A stretch of 64,000 nt of DNA from Romanomermis culicivorax (GCA_963922205.1 CAWUHX010000374.1:1-64000), one strand, 5' to 3'. Positions 1-11,669 are shown, counted from the first letter of the stretch. Program-made: numbers and translations. The notes: a model not told the origin generated them from the sequence alone.

Positions 1-1140
1 AAGGGTTGCATGATTTTCACACAATTCAAAATAAATTTCCTGTAATATGAAATTAATCCTGAAAAGGATTTAGTTTTATTTACATTACATGGTGCTTTCA
101 ATTCTGCCACAGCTTCTAACTTTTTGCTATCAGGTAAAGTACCCTTTTCTGAATTATGGTACCCAAGATATTCTGTCTTTTGATACCTGAATTTGCATTT
201 ACTCAACTTTAGCTTCATGTTACCTGAACTTAAACAATCCAGTTACTCTTTTCGTCTTTCTAGCATTCGTTGATGATTCTTGATAAAAACAAGAATACAA
301 TTCAGATACACTAAGCATGTTTGCCATTGTAAACCTGACAAAAGTACATCCATTAGCCTTTCCAATGAGGCGAGAGCATTACATAGTCCAAAGGGTAAAT
401 AATTGAACTCAAAAAATCCTATTGGGGGTTCGACATTGCTGTTGTTTCTCTACCTGCTTCTGCTATTGGGATTGACCAATAAGCATTTGGCTGTCTAATG
501 TTGTGAAGTATCTCATATCTTTAAAAGTATCTTGAAAATCAGCAATTCACGGAAAAACATAAACATCTTCCTTGGTCACCTCATTTAACCCTTGGGAGTC
601 AATGCCTATTCTGTGTTTTCCATCTTTATTCCTGACCAATACTGCATTAGTTGACCATGGAGATATGCTTAGTCAAATCACTTCATTCTCTAACAACTTT
701 GCCACCTCTTCTATCACAATTTTTGTCCTTTTGGTGTTTTTTGTCCCACTTGTTTCAACTTTATGCTCTACCAAATAAATTTCTCCCATTAATTTCTCAT
801 CTGCCCCATATTAATCTGGATATTGACCCAGGAGGTTTACAATCTCCCTCTTCTCCCTCAGTGAAAGGCCACATGTATTTGTACTTTGTTGTTGTATCCA
901 TTCTTGCTGATTAATGAAGTTACTAAAAATCTATCTTTTACATCCTGATCATAGGGACTATCATACACTTTTCTGTGTCCAATCATTTGACCCTTATACA
1001 ATTTTACATCAAAATTATTGAGGTTCATTAGCTGTAGAGGGATCAGCTAATTATGAACCTCACTAACAGATCTTGATAAATTTGATCTGTTTAATGAATT
1101 AGGTTCAAATATGACCACAGCAGTATTGCTATAAATTTCT
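1..1140 (-). pseudogene. Ty3/gypsy reverse transcriptase remnant
   Basis: Read on the minus strand, this stretch gives the Ty3/gypsy RT order in shifting frames. First comes a finger block with SPWSTNAVLV and KDGKHRIG, then LPFGLCNALA with LERLMDVLL, then VYL followed by NC where the family has the catalytic DD, then the KLKLSKCKF and EYLGYHNSEKGTL thumb blocks, and finally SFSGLISYYRKF at the window edge. In the family this enzyme copies the element RNA into DNA. Frames break several times with stop codons, and the YLDD box is lost, so the copy is dead. RNase H and integrase would lie left of position 1, outside the window. The protease and gag remnants lie upstream on the same strand. Family assignment is firm; the clade within Ty3/gypsy is not determined. 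Confidence 0.9.
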
Positions 1141-1170
1141 GACACATAGCCTTGTATAGTTTGTACAGAT

Positions 1171-1866
1171 CTAGCTAACAGCGCTTCTATTTATTGTTGT
1201 ATTATATACCATTCCATAACAATCAATTATTTTTTTGTTGAAGGTCACTGTCGAGCCTGCCCAATCGAACTGAACATTTCTGAATCTATTCAGAAAATTT
1301 GTGCCCAGGATGACATCAGCTGAACATTTCCTCTGAATGTACATGTTTGCAGTCTCTGTTACATCCCCATGTGTGACTGTAGGAAGGCACAACCTTCAAG
1401 TGGTATGCAAGTACCATTAGCTGCAATTGGTTTCAATGTTGTTTCACCAATTTTGCCTCCTGGCAACCTGCTCATGATATCATCATCCATTCAAAGAAAA
1501 AACGGCACCTGTGCCAATCAATGCACTAACTTTTAAGTCATCATTGAGGATTATTGCCACATAAACAGTTCTCAGACATCTTGTTGAATGAAGTAGCATT
1601 ACAACACCACTATTTTTTACATCTTTACTGGTGGGAGCAAGCTCTGTCAATTCTACCTCCCTTTGATCATCGTTCATATTGGATGTAGTTCTCCTATTCC
1701 TTCTCTCCTGTCTAGTTCTAATTTGGCTTAATCTTACTAATGCATCCCCAAAGCTTTCCCATAAGCTTTTTGCGCGATTAAAATTTATGGCTGGTAAATA
1801 GGAACTGCTGTTCTGGCATCCAATGATTAACAGAACTAATGCAACCATAAGTGCATTGGAAATCAA
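1171..1866 (-). pseudogene. Ty3/gypsy aspartic protease remnant, catalytic Asp replaced
   Basis: Two minus-strand open pieces (1483-1866 and 1171-1392) match the retropepsin layout. A strand YVAIILND leads into the active-site loop ALIGTGAVFSL, and about 60-90 residues later comes the flap-distal block DVILGTNFLNRF with NVQFDW. The family active site is D-T/S-G; here the codon reads Gly (GTG in protein), so the nucleophilic Asp is missing. A frame break separates the halves. It sits directly upstream of the RT remnant, as in a gag-pol polyprotein. The N-terminal ~80 residues of the first piece begin with a hydrophobic stretch and an Arg-rich segment that I do not recognise. Confidence 0.75.
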
Positions 1867-1869
1867 TTA

Positions 1870-4560
1870 AATCAGCCACTTAAGTAAAGTATTATATTAT
1901 TCTTTCATATTCTGCCACTCTGCATTAATTACATGTTTTAGCCCTGATCCTGCGTCTATGGCACTTTTTTCTATGCCATTGCCTATCCCTAAGTGTGTCT
2001 CATAGGGCGTACCTGGCTGTAGTTACAGTGGTTACATATCTGCCTCATAATTCACTACATTTTCAACTATCCCTTCCATTTCTTGCATTTTGTGTACATA
2101 ATGCTTTGATGATGAAAATGCAATGGGCAAATTTCCTAGTTGATTATGGAATTTTGCTGAACTGTTGCACTGAAAAAGTTCTGTCTGTCCTTTCCAAATT
2201 ATTTCTATGGGAATCCTACCTACATGTATAGTTCCTGTTTTTGTTTTAAAACCTGCCCTATCTTTAAACACTCCTGCCACTTGATGATGACAGTCTATCA
2301 CTGGACTATCTTTTATCAAGTCTACTGTACTGGGTGGCACAAACTTTCTAGGTACTTATGTTTAGTTTTATTTTACTTATGTTTAGTTGCCAACAGGGCC
2401 CTACTGTCAAAACTTCTTCTGTGAATTCTGCTGTGATATCTTTTCACTGCAATAGTGCTCTGACACCTAATGTTGCTTCTACATGTCTACCTAATGTTGC
2501 TTCTACAAATCTAGATACCTTTGTACGTGATGGCACAGTTCCTTCCATGTCTGTTGGAAATTACCATTTTCTAACCCCATTATTTTGTATTCAAAAGTTT
2601 AGTTTCACATTTGTCCCATCATAATCACTATCATTTTCTGACTGTCCCATTGAATAGGGTTTCCGGGATTCATTGTATTTCTCCCCATCTATTTTCATGA
2701 CTATTCCCTGGCTTGTCCACAGAGCATTTGTGAACTGATTTTGGCAGTAGGGGTTGGGATCCTTTTATTCCAAGGCTGCCTTTAAAGGCCCTGTCATACT
2801 TCACCGCCTGGTAGCACGCGGCGCTGCGCGGTGCCGGTTGTCCTATTTATACCAACAGGCCACGCCGCGCGGCGCGGCACGGTGCCGTGTGGTGGCTTGT
2901 CATACTTTGCAGCCCGGTACTGCGCGGCGCCACTATTTTACTTTTGGATTTTGCTCTTCTCAAAAAATGTGTATTGGTTTAGTTGAAACCTGACAGGGTG
3001 CCGCAAAAATTACAAAAACCTATCCATACTCCAAAGGCGGTACCGTGCGGCCCCGCGCGGTGAAGTATGACAGGGCCTTAACTCATCAACTGTCATATGT
3101 TTTTTGCTCAATTTTGACCTGCATTTTCCTTTTTTTAGACCACTGGGCATACAGCCTGAAACTTGGCAGCATCTTAAACAATTACACCATCGCATGCTGT
3201 CAATGGTGCAGCACCCACCCAAATCACCAAGGTCAGTACTAATGTTCTGTCCATTGAAAGAGGCTATCTGTGATTCCTCAATCATGAAATTCCTAGCATC
3301 CTGACATGCCTCTGCACAATGCCATTTGTAGTTCACCTCAAGCAATTTGTTTGACTCCAAAATCCTTCTGAAATTTCAACGACCTTTTCATTTCCATAAT
3401 TTTTGTTTGGAAAGCTGTTTCACAAGCATCTCTGCTGATTGACTCAATCAATAAATATCTCATCATTCAAAACACATTTCGAACCAAAACTAATCTTCCT
3501 ATTTCTGACAAAACATTTGTATGCTTTTGCTTGCAGATTTCCAGTTTTTGGAATATAAATAGTCACATCTATCCGAAATGGTCTTCTGTCTCCTTTCATA
3601 GGAGGCTTGCATTCGGCTGTCTTAGGAATGTCCAAAGCATGGCCACTCTTAGATACACCACAGATTTGATATGCAAAGCATTTTTTTTATTTTAAGGAAT
3701 ACAATAATTTCTACAAGTATTGCCTCTAATCTTTTAGGCTTCTTTGCCCATGATACCTTCTCTAAAAAGATAATACAAGTCCATACAAGTGAATATTTGA
3801 CATTCAGTATCATCCTATTACTCATTAATTCCAGGTATTCATGCTCATCTTTGTCACTTTTCTCCTCTGAGCTGGAATTTTCTTGGATCTTCACACCTTT
3901 CATTGATCTCACACCATCTTTTAATTAATCCCTGCTGGCATCACTTTTCCTTTGCTCAGTATGAAGCTCGATGGGCTCCTCACCCTTTGCTCTGGCTCAC
4001 CATCATGTACCGAACACTCTTCTTTCTGCATGTAAATAATTCATTCCTCCGCTTACTGTCCCCCTGTCATTGTCATTGAAATTTTTTACCTTTTGCAAAA
4101 AATTTACTCATCCAATCTACTTGTTGATGCTTATCATTCAAGTCAACTGCTCTTTCTCTCTTTATGTTTTTCAACCAATTCTTCTAAATTAAAATCAATA
4201 ATTCCATGCCATCATCATCCATTTCTATTGTATCTTGCCTACCATATTTACCAAAAGTTCCTGGTACAAAACCTAGTAGTTAAATTTCTGGCTCACCTTG
4301 GGGATAGGGTTTGTAGTTCAGCTGCCATTTATTCCCATCCTGGGCCCAACTAACTTCCATGTTGTTGAACTGCTCTATCAGCTCCTCCAGATTAGTGCGC
4401 AGTCCCAATGCCTCTTTAGGAGCAAGGGCAAGTGGGACCCCTCTTAATTGAGCTTGTGGTCTCCAACAATTGTGAAGGAGTAGAGTTGTTGGACCTCATT
4501 GATCTCATCTGTACTCCCACTGTCTGTGTCGATAACAAAACATTCGTGTGGAATTTTGTT
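1870..4560 (-). pseudogene. Unassigned coding-like stretch between gag and protease of the gypsy element
   Basis: On the minus strand there are several open pieces without a clear match: 3444-3635 (begins MDIPKTAEC, contains RIDVTIYIPKTGNLQAKAY), 3010-3360 (Cys-rich, with RWCNCLRCCQVSGCMPSGL) and 2032-2340. The pieces read in the same direction as gag and pol, and the 300-bp MITE at 2782-3081 interrupts them. In ordinary Ty3/gypsy elements gag and protease are adjacent, so about 2.4 kb of additional sequence here is unusual. It could be an extra domain of this lineage, a captured gene, or an older nested insertion. No function is claimed. Confidence 0.4.
2782..3081. mobile_element. 300-bp GC-rich MITE with 21-bp perfect TIRs and TTAA flanks
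   Basis: The left arm GGCCCTGTCATACTTCACCG plus C (2787-2807) is the exact reverse complement of the right arm at 3057-3077. A TTAA lies outside each arm (2782-2785 and 3078-3081), with one extra A between TTAA and the left arm. The interior is strongly GC- and CpG-rich (GCGCGGCGC blocks, partly palindromic) within an AT-rich host, and it repeats the terminal GTCATACTT block near 2909. There is no coding capacity. TTAA duplications are typical of piggyBac-type transposases and also occur in Kolobok and Sola3-type elements, so the mobilising family is inferred only. It interrupts the older gypsy remnant. Confidence 0.88.
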
Positions 4561-4569
4561 TTCTTCTGA

Positions 4570-6000
4570 TCCTCACTTAACTAACAGTTCATCATCACAG
4601 CTCAACTGACTAATATTAATGTGGTGCTGGAGTCTATTGAACTTTAGTTGCTGCTGTTGTCTTTCTCTACCTATTGTCAAATCTAGCCTGAATCTATTAA
4701 ACTTAACATGCCTCTTAGAAAAGGAATCCTTAGTTCCTTCCTGCAACTTTTGGGCTGAAGGTTGGACATTGTCCTTTTCCAGGCAAAACCTGGCAATGTG
4801 GCCATTGGGGACATGCATAGCAATAATGTGCCTTGCATGCCCCTGTAGCATGGCAAGGGCTGCGGCAATGTTGGCACCTTTCTCCTGTCTTTCTCTTTAG
4901 TCAGCATTTGAGGGAGATCTCTAACCTCTCGTTTGATATATTCTATAGTGCTTTCTGAAATATTTATAGAAATAGCAGTCTGTCATGGTACAACCTGCAA
5001 ATCCTCCCTAGAAAGTTGTGATTCAGCATACCTTGAAGCTTCAGCAGCTTCTGCTGATTAAGGAAAATCCCTATATTTTAGCCCTTCATAAACGTTGGAC
5101 TGAAGACCCCCGATAAAAATTGATTCAAGGATCAAGTCCCTAGCATCCTCTCTCAATGTAATGTGGGGCCTGCTGACCTAGACATTTTTCTCAATTTATC
5201 CAGGTACTACATTACACTTTCTGTCCATTTTTGTTCTCTGTCATAGATGAGCTGCTGGTGAACATTACTTTGAGGACTCTTCGGGTACATTTCTTTCAAC
5301 ACTGCAACTAACCCATCATGTGTGTTTTGAATACCAGGATCCTTTCTTAACTCATGGAAGGATGCCAATGCACTTCAAAGCAGGTTAGATTCTGAAAAGG
5401 CAAGCTTGTAAGTATTATCAAAATCACTTATTCCTTGCAGAGTCATGAACTGCTGCAATCTATCCACCCAATCACACAATGATTCTCCAAATCAACCTGA
5501 AAATGGTACTAATGGCCGGAATGCCATCATTGAATTGAACCTCATTAGGGAATTCTTTAACCCTAAATTCGGAATATCTTCACTCTGTTAAACCTTCAAA
5601 CTCAACTGCTCTAGCCTATCTGCTGTAGTAGCAGCAATGTCCTCAAAGGCTTGTTTAACTGTCCTAAAGCTTTTGCTTCTTCTACCATATCTCCAATATT
5701 ACTTTTCTTGTGTCTGGGGTTGCTTAATTCAAGTTTTGTCTTGCTAATTATGTTCTGAAATTCTTCTGAAACTGAAGACTGTCTACCTTTGAATAATGAA
5801 TCCACATTATCCAAATCTAACTTGAAAGGATTTAGTAACAACTCAGACATGCTTAACTCAAGCTTACTTGGACCTATGTATATGCCTTCCAACAAATCGG
5901 AAATTACTTTTAGGCAGCTGAGCATACACTTGCTCAAATCTGTCTACTGAATACTGTCCTTAAGTGAGTCATATCACTTAACTTGACTCAAGAGAAAATA
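4570..6000 (-). pseudogene. Ty3/gypsy gag remnant with zinc knuckles
   Basis: The minus strand carries a capsid-like stretch near 5000-5150 with REDARDLILESIFIGGLQSN followed by Glu/Ala-rich helices (SAEAAEASRYAESQLS), as in Ty3/gypsy Gag. Further downstream, around 4790-4885, is a CCHC zinc knuckle of the form C-x2-C-x4-H-x4-C (CQHCRSPCHATGAC). A second knuckle follows immediately, but its GHIARFC half lies in another frame. Gag packages element RNA into particles. Multiple stops and frameshifts show a dead copy. The open piece at 5611-5937 (minus) is probably the N-terminal part of the same Gag. Confidence 0.72.
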
Positions 6001-6283
6001 AAGGCTCAAATCTATCTGATGTGTTCAGTACTGCATGACTAACTTGAACCACCAGGTAACCAACCCTTTACATTGTGAGAAGTTCCTTAAAGCCACTTAA
6101 TCTAACTTTTGACTAAATGTCCTATTCCTTGGACACCTGCAATCTGACACTTGTCTCAGACCCTTTGATCAATGACTAGCCCCAAGCTTCATCAACCTTC
6201 AAATTTAGTCTACCTTTTCAGACACTCAGGTCCAAAAAAAACCTGGGATCTGGCTTTGGAATTTCTTCCTTTCTTTTCTTGGT

Positions 6284-6350
6284 CTGTTCTTGTCAAGAGC
6301 CAAATTCTAACGGCAAGTTAAATGACTTACTTTATTCACCAGAATAATAA
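6284..6350 (-). other. Candidate primer-binding site and LTR edge of the gypsy element
   Basis: Upstream of gag on the minus strand there is an AATAAA polyadenylation signal (plus 6336-6341). About 35 bases further on comes TGGCTCTTGACAAGAACA, which starts with the TGG common to primer-binding sites. This is the order expected for the end of a 5' LTR followed by a PBS. The LTR would extend rightward from about 6305, but the matching 3' LTR is outside the window, so its length cannot be measured. I did not match the PBS to a particular tRNA. Confidence 0.35.
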
Positions 6351-7390
6351 TATAAGCAATACCAAACTGATTTACAGAAGATAACACAGGTTTGTATACA
6401 AAAAAAGCAGGACCTTACAGCTGAATGAGATAAAAATACATCAGGCACAGATTAGGCCAAGCCCCAAGCATAGAAACACTACTGATAATACTGAAGGAAT
6501 ACAGAATATGTTTCACTTCACTACTTATTAAGATTAATGTACATGTGATACATGATAGAACAAAACTAGATACAGAATATACTGTAGAAATGCTAAAATG
6601 GTTGATATCCTAACTGGATTATCAAAATACCATCTGAAGTGATATGGAAACAAAGTACATAGTGAAAAAAATAATAAGTCAATAGGGTTCCTCTTGACAG
6701 TATTAATACCAATTGATCAGAGGTTAAATGGTCTGATGGGTTTCATTAATCCTATGCAGAAACATTTGGAAAACATCACTCGAAATTTGGGAAGCTTAAA
6801 TTCAGCTAATGCAGCCAATGAAATCAGGAATGCACATTTTAATCCTTTAATAGCACAAAGGCCACATCCTTTCTTTCTGGGGCTTTGAATGAAGGCCAAA
6901 CAGAATAGTTTGAAAAATTTGAACAGACCAGCAAACAGTTTTAATTGTTTCTTTACTGATACATCTGAAGGACTGAAAAATTTATAACCTTTTTGAAAGT
7001 ACATTTCTCTATGAAACGAGGGTAACTCTTAAAACTGGATATGGAAGGTCAATTGAGAAAGAGATTAGGCAGGATTTATCAGAATACACATTTTTTATTA
7101 GGTCAAATAAAATAAACTTATTCCTAAGAAAAAAGAGAAACTCTGAAAACAGGATTTGAAAAATCAGTATACATAATTTTCATTAGGTTATGAATTTAGG
7201 TTATGAACATCCACACTTCAGACAATGTTCAGCTACCCCACTTCTTTCTTCCTTGTGATTCTTCAGGGCATTTTTATGTTCCGATGATCTTGTTTTCAAT
7301 TTTCATCCTGTTTCTCCAATGTAAACCTCCCGGCATGGCTCCATTGGTATGCTGTACACTACACCTTGTTTTTCTTCTTTTTCCCTGGTA
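6306..7390. other. Noncoding stretch, possible LTR and a faint gag-like remnant
   Basis: The left part may be the LTR of the gypsy element. On the plus strand, 6694-6990 reads PIDQRLNGLMGFINPMQKHL and then, one frame away, FLSGALNEGQTE with FEKFEQTSKQF. This resembles the start of a retroelement Gag core, but it is short and broken. Nothing else is recognised here. Confidence 0.3.
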
Positions 7391-8320
7391 GGGGCCACCG
7401 ACCTGGCAAGAAAGTGTTATGAAATCACCAAAGTAGAAGACAACAGGGAAAGTTCAATGATATCAGACAAGTAGAAAAACAAAGTAAAATTATCAATAAG
7501 ATGGTTAGCAACCAAAGCCAAAGAGAATTGAATCCTGACCAGAAAAATGCACTTCCGAAAGGTACAAACTTTGCTATGGCCCCCAAGAAACACCCCTTTG
7601 CAAAAATAATAATGAATATTGAATGTGCAGCACATTTCATACAAGGAATGATTTCAGATATGAGATATGCAAAGCAATAGAAAAGGAAAGCCTACCCCAA
7701 CCAAATATGTCTACTGAAGAAATTTGTGCTCTAAAGGCATTGAAATAAGATCATAGCATTGTCATACTACCAGCTGACAAAGGGAGAGCAAATAATGGAC
7801 AACCAAGACTATGACAGTAAGAAATCCAATCAGTAGAATCGAAACAGTAAAGAAATTGGTCAAAGACATAGGGATTAATGACATAGTCAAGATTAAAGAG
7901 AAATGCAAAGCACCACACATATATGAATTACCAAAAATCCACAAGGAGAACCTGCCATTAGGACCAGTGGTTAGTTGCATTGCAAGTACGATCCATCTAT
8001 AAGCCAAGCATTTGTTAACTTATCTGAACCCATGACAGTCAAGCATAGAGTCGAATGTAACAAATAGTAAGGACTTGTCAATAAAATCAAAGACATACCC
8101 ATCACTCAAGGCACAAAATTAGTCAGCTTAGATGTAGTAAGTCTCTTCACAAGTGTACCCATTGCTGAAGCCATCAGACACCTACAAACCTGTCTTGAAC
8201 AGGACTCCACCAATGAATGCCCAGCAAATTGTACAGCTGACAGACATTTTAACTGCCAGGGCACAGCCCTGCACAACCAGTGTCTATGACAAATATGCAT
8301 CTTTACTCTACTTTTAAAAC
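7390..8320 (+). pseudogene. Penelope-like element reverse transcriptase remnant
   Basis: In changing plus frames the hallmark Penelope-like RT blocks appear in order. They are LNPDQKNALPKGTNFAMAPK (7530-7590), IVILPADKGRA (7755-7790), PHIYELPKIHKENLPLGPVV (7915-7975) and LVSLDVVSLFTSVPI (8120-8165). The LPKIHK and SLDVVSLFTSVP signatures are specific to this family, whose RT is related to telomerase and usually followed by a GIY-YIG endonuclease. At least three frame changes and many stops mark it as dead. Reading ends near 8320, before the RT catalytic YxDD block, so the 3' half including any endonuclease is missing. Confidence 0.85.
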
Positions 8321-9590
8321 ATTGAGCCTACATGTTCAAAGAAAGGATGAATACTACCCTTGTGGACTCTGTCACATTCAGGATACCCATGGTTAGGAGT
8401 GAAGGGATGTTGATAAAATTGTCCTTCAAGCACAGTTTCAAAAATCAAATCATATAGAGGGTGAGCCAGAAAAAAATGAATGGTGCTAACTTTCATAACA
8501 TCAGAATGGATGAAGATTCTATAGTACAGATTCCTGCATTAGAATGCCCTGTTTGTTTTTGTTACAAGGGCAAAAATTTTGTATTCCTAGCATTTATGGT
8601 TACTGTAGAAACAGAAATTTAGTAGAAATGGTCATATTCAAAAAGTAAAAGTTGTGAAATCAAAGTAAAAGTTGTCCTATTTTGAAACAAGAGTTTTGTA
8701 AAGCTGTTTACACTAAACATATGCAGGGGGAGACGTTCTAGTATGTGAAAAAAGATTTTTCGACTGTTTTTGATGCATCGAATATGTGCAACAAGCAAAT
8801 TGGACAAAATATTCATACAGCATTACAGTGAACAATGACAATCATCACCCGGATTTGTAAGTATCAAATTTGTAAGTTTAGGGTCACTGTTTCTTGTTTT
8901 AATATTGTCAAAATTTTGCCAAAATCGATCCTGTCATTGACCAGATATAGAAAAGATTAAAATTATTAGTGAAACAGAAGGTAGGATGTATTTAAACAGC
9001 TCTCTTGTAGTTTCCAACTGTTACATGATTGTTATGATTGGATTTTTTGTACTTTTCTGCTGTGAGATATCTCGATTTTGTCAATTTTTGTCATGTTTTC
9101 AAAATTAAGTTGCAAAAATTGGTGTTCAGTATTCTAGCCACTCAATATTTGGGCAATCTGGCTGATACTTTTCACTTTATGTCAGATCTTTTGTCTATTG
9201 ATGGCAGGAAACCACATAAAAAAGCTTCACTCATTTGAAAGTTTTGAAAGTCAGTGCTGGTCGCCCTTTTTTGGGTCACTATGTGAGTATGTAAACAATG
9301 TTGATGAAAATGACTGAATGTATGTATTCATCAGGAAATTGAGAAATCTATAAAATACTTGTAACAAGGAAGATTACACCCAAAAATTGGAGGTATCATT
9401 TGAAGAATCATCACAGGTTTATACATAGCTCACAGAGGGAAGCCCCTTAACAGTGGTTCACCTAATACATAAAGCTCACTATTCACAAAAAAATCCCTGT
9501 CATAAAATACTAACAAACTTATCTGATGTGTGTGCAGCTTGCAGCTGCAGAATCTTCAAGAATAGTATCAATTCCCCAGACATTGATCAG
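8320..9590. other. AT-rich noncoding stretch with one repeat copy
   Basis: No gene is recognised. The part at about 8725-8845 recurs in the same orientation at 11521-11665 (see that entry). The rest is unassigned AT-rich DNA. Confidence 0.55.
8725..8845 (+). repeat. Dispersed repeat, copy 1
   Basis: This block (ATATGCAGGGGGAGACGTTC onward, with GATGCATCGAATATGTGCAA and ending near GAACAATGACAATCA) is closely matched by 11521-11665 in the same orientation. The second copy has about 20 extra bases in the middle. No coding capacity and no terminal repeats were seen, so it is probably a fragment of an unknown element family. Confidence 0.75.
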
Positions 9591-9935
9591 ACTGCTAGAA
9601 CAGTAGCTTGGATGGTAGCCATGCCTGCTACAATTGTTGTATTGGATGGGATAGTGGCAGTTGTGCCTGATAATTGAACAGTGGCAGAAATTTTTTTTGG
9701 GTGGAGCTGCCATGGTTGTATCATATGGTACTGCCGCAGTTGTCCTGGATGGTTACGTGGCAGCAGTGTTTGTGTCAGATGCAGCAGCCCCACTTTTATC
9801 AGATGCACTGACAGTAGTTGTGTCAGATGGTGTCACAGCAATGGTTGTATTGGATGGTGTGGTGGCAGTGGCTTCATTGGACAGTGCGACTGCAGTTGTT
9901 GTGGACATTGCCCCAACAGTTTTATCTTGTTGCAT
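9590..9935. repeat. Degenerate ~27-bp minisatellite
   Basis: Irregular units of 24-30 bp with the core GTTGTGTCAGATGGTGT and variants repeat about ten times. All unit lengths are near multiples of three, so long open frames exist on both strands. The plus strand gives Val/Ala-rich peptides; the minus strand gives Ser/Thr/Ala/Asp-rich peptides (SDTTT-like). I treat the frames as by-products of the repeat. A comparable SDTT-type array lies at 48790-49130 on the other strand. Confidence 0.65.
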
Positions 9936-9949
9936 GGAAGTTTCATAGG

Positions 9950-11330
9950 CATTTATTTTTATATGGAAAGAAAATACAATGTCAAAACAAATCAATATAA
10001 ATTCAATAAAGATGATCAGTGAAATTTTTGAGCTTGGCATGACCTTGAATGTCAATTCTTTTTTTGGGAATAATCCTTAAACAATGAGATTGTGATGATT
10101 TTCACCATGTAGGCAGTGGAAAAGACACAGGAAGTCGCATTCCTATAGGGTATCCATTAAAATGACCCAAAATAAATCAATAAAGAGAAAGCTTTTACGA
10201 ATAATCAAAATCTTCATTCGATTTTTTGGTTTGCTTCGAAGTCCCAATGCTTTGAAAGTAATTAGGAATCATTTCCTGCTGCACAACCGTTTCCATCAGG
10301 TCATCTAATGTGTTTCTAGTGATCAGTTCCTCCACAGTCACAATTTAGTTCCATGGTTTGGTGGATCTCCAGATAGACATATTGTTTGATCCGCCAAAGT
10401 GTATGAAACTCACCCTTTTGTCCATGTACCAACCAATGGTGAGCTTGCAAGGCTCAACTTGAATACATCAATAATGAATAACATGCCAGTGTGGTTCAAC
10501 AATTGTCTCTCTGTTTCTGCTTTGGGTAAAAGCCACAACCACCCTACGACAATTTTCAAAACCCCTTTAAGAAGTTCATTACCTTATAAACATTTATTAA
10601 GAGTATTGTGCAGACATTCCTCTAGACCTCCTGAAACACGATTTTCCACAACTCTGTTATTGCTTCTTCTCAACATGGTTTCTAAGTTAGATCCAAGAGA
10701 GCTATTGTCTGTTGTGAGTTCTGTAATAATAATAAAACATTCTTACATACAACAACATCCTAAGTCTGAATTTCATTTTATAAAACCAATCATAAGCCAT
10801 AATTTTAGAAAAAAAACCACCCTAATATATTGTAAAATGACTTGATTATAAATTCAGCACAAGGTTATAGTACAAAATAGAGTAGATTCATTTCTGTATT
10901 CTTTCTTGTATGGTTGACTGCAGGCAGGAAAATATATTAATATTCATATTTTCTCTGCTGATCAAAAATTCATGCAACAAATTCATAAATATTCATTCTT
11001 GAAGATGTCAGATTAACAAGTTATGAATTATGTATTTTCATTTTTCAGGATTAAGTCATGCCAACGGTATCAATAAAAAAGTAACTTACAATGCAATACA
11101 ATAAATACTGTACTTACAAAGATGTATGAAAAGAACTGTATTTACAAAAATGTATGAAAAGAAGAAATAGAATGAAAGAAAGCAAGGACAGGATGAAAAT
11201 GTAAAAGCATACATAAATAAAAACATAAGCAACACACACAGAAAAAAAACAAAGGAATACATACAATAAAAAATATAAGGTAGAGGAGGATATGAAGAAT
11301 ATGTTATCACATTTTTGATTACTCATTTGA
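9950..11330. other. Noncoding stretch, no recognised gene
   Basis: The longest open frame is 10399-10845 (+, 148 residues). It is Leu/Ser/His-rich, shows no motif I recognise and has no supporting splice or family signal, so I do not call it a gene. The remainder is AT-rich. Confidence 0.5.
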
Positions 11331-11337
11331 AAGCACC

Positions 11338-11500
11338 TACTTGGGACATTGTTCACTTGGGAATTCATTCAAAATAGCTCACACTAGGATCACTGAGTTT
11401 GGGATTCACATACTTGGGGATTGCTCACTTGAGAATCACTCACATGGGAATCACTCTGTTAGAAATCACTCATTTGGGAGTCATTCACTTAAGAATAGAC
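11338..11500 (+). repeat. Degenerate 15-18-bp minisatellite
   Basis: Units resembling CACTTGGGAATCACT repeat about ten times with drift. Read in the plus frame this gives His-Ser-Leu-Gly-Asn-like pentapeptides, which explains the open frame at 11341-11574. It abuts the second copy of the dispersed repeat. Confidence 0.75.
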
Positions 11501-11520
11501 CTAGAGCTTTGTCAGAAAAT

Positions 11521-11665
11521 ATATGCGGGAAAGACGTTGTAGTATGTGAAAAAAAGATTTTTCGTCTGTTTTGACTAATTTGCCAAAAGTCCCTCTGATG
11601 CATCGAATATGTGCAACAAGCAAACTGGACAAAATATCCGTACAGCATTAAATTGAACAATGACA
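11521..11665 (+). repeat. Dispersed repeat, copy 2
   Basis: This is the second copy of the block at 8725-8845, same orientation. It shares GTAGTATGTGAAAAA, the ATTTTTCG step, GATGCATCGAATATGTGCAA and GAACAATGACAATCA, with a short insert (GACTAATTTGCCAAAAGTCC) absent from copy 1. Confidence 0.75.
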
Positions 11666-11669
11666 ATCA

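Noticed and set aside
9661..10055. Val/Ala-rich plus frame and mucin-like minus frame
   Set aside because: Both arise from the ~27-bp repeat; there is no start context, splice site or conserved domain.
10399..10845. 148-residue plus-strand open frame
   Set aside because: Longest unassigned frame nearby, but no family motif, no exon signals and an AT-rich low-information composition.
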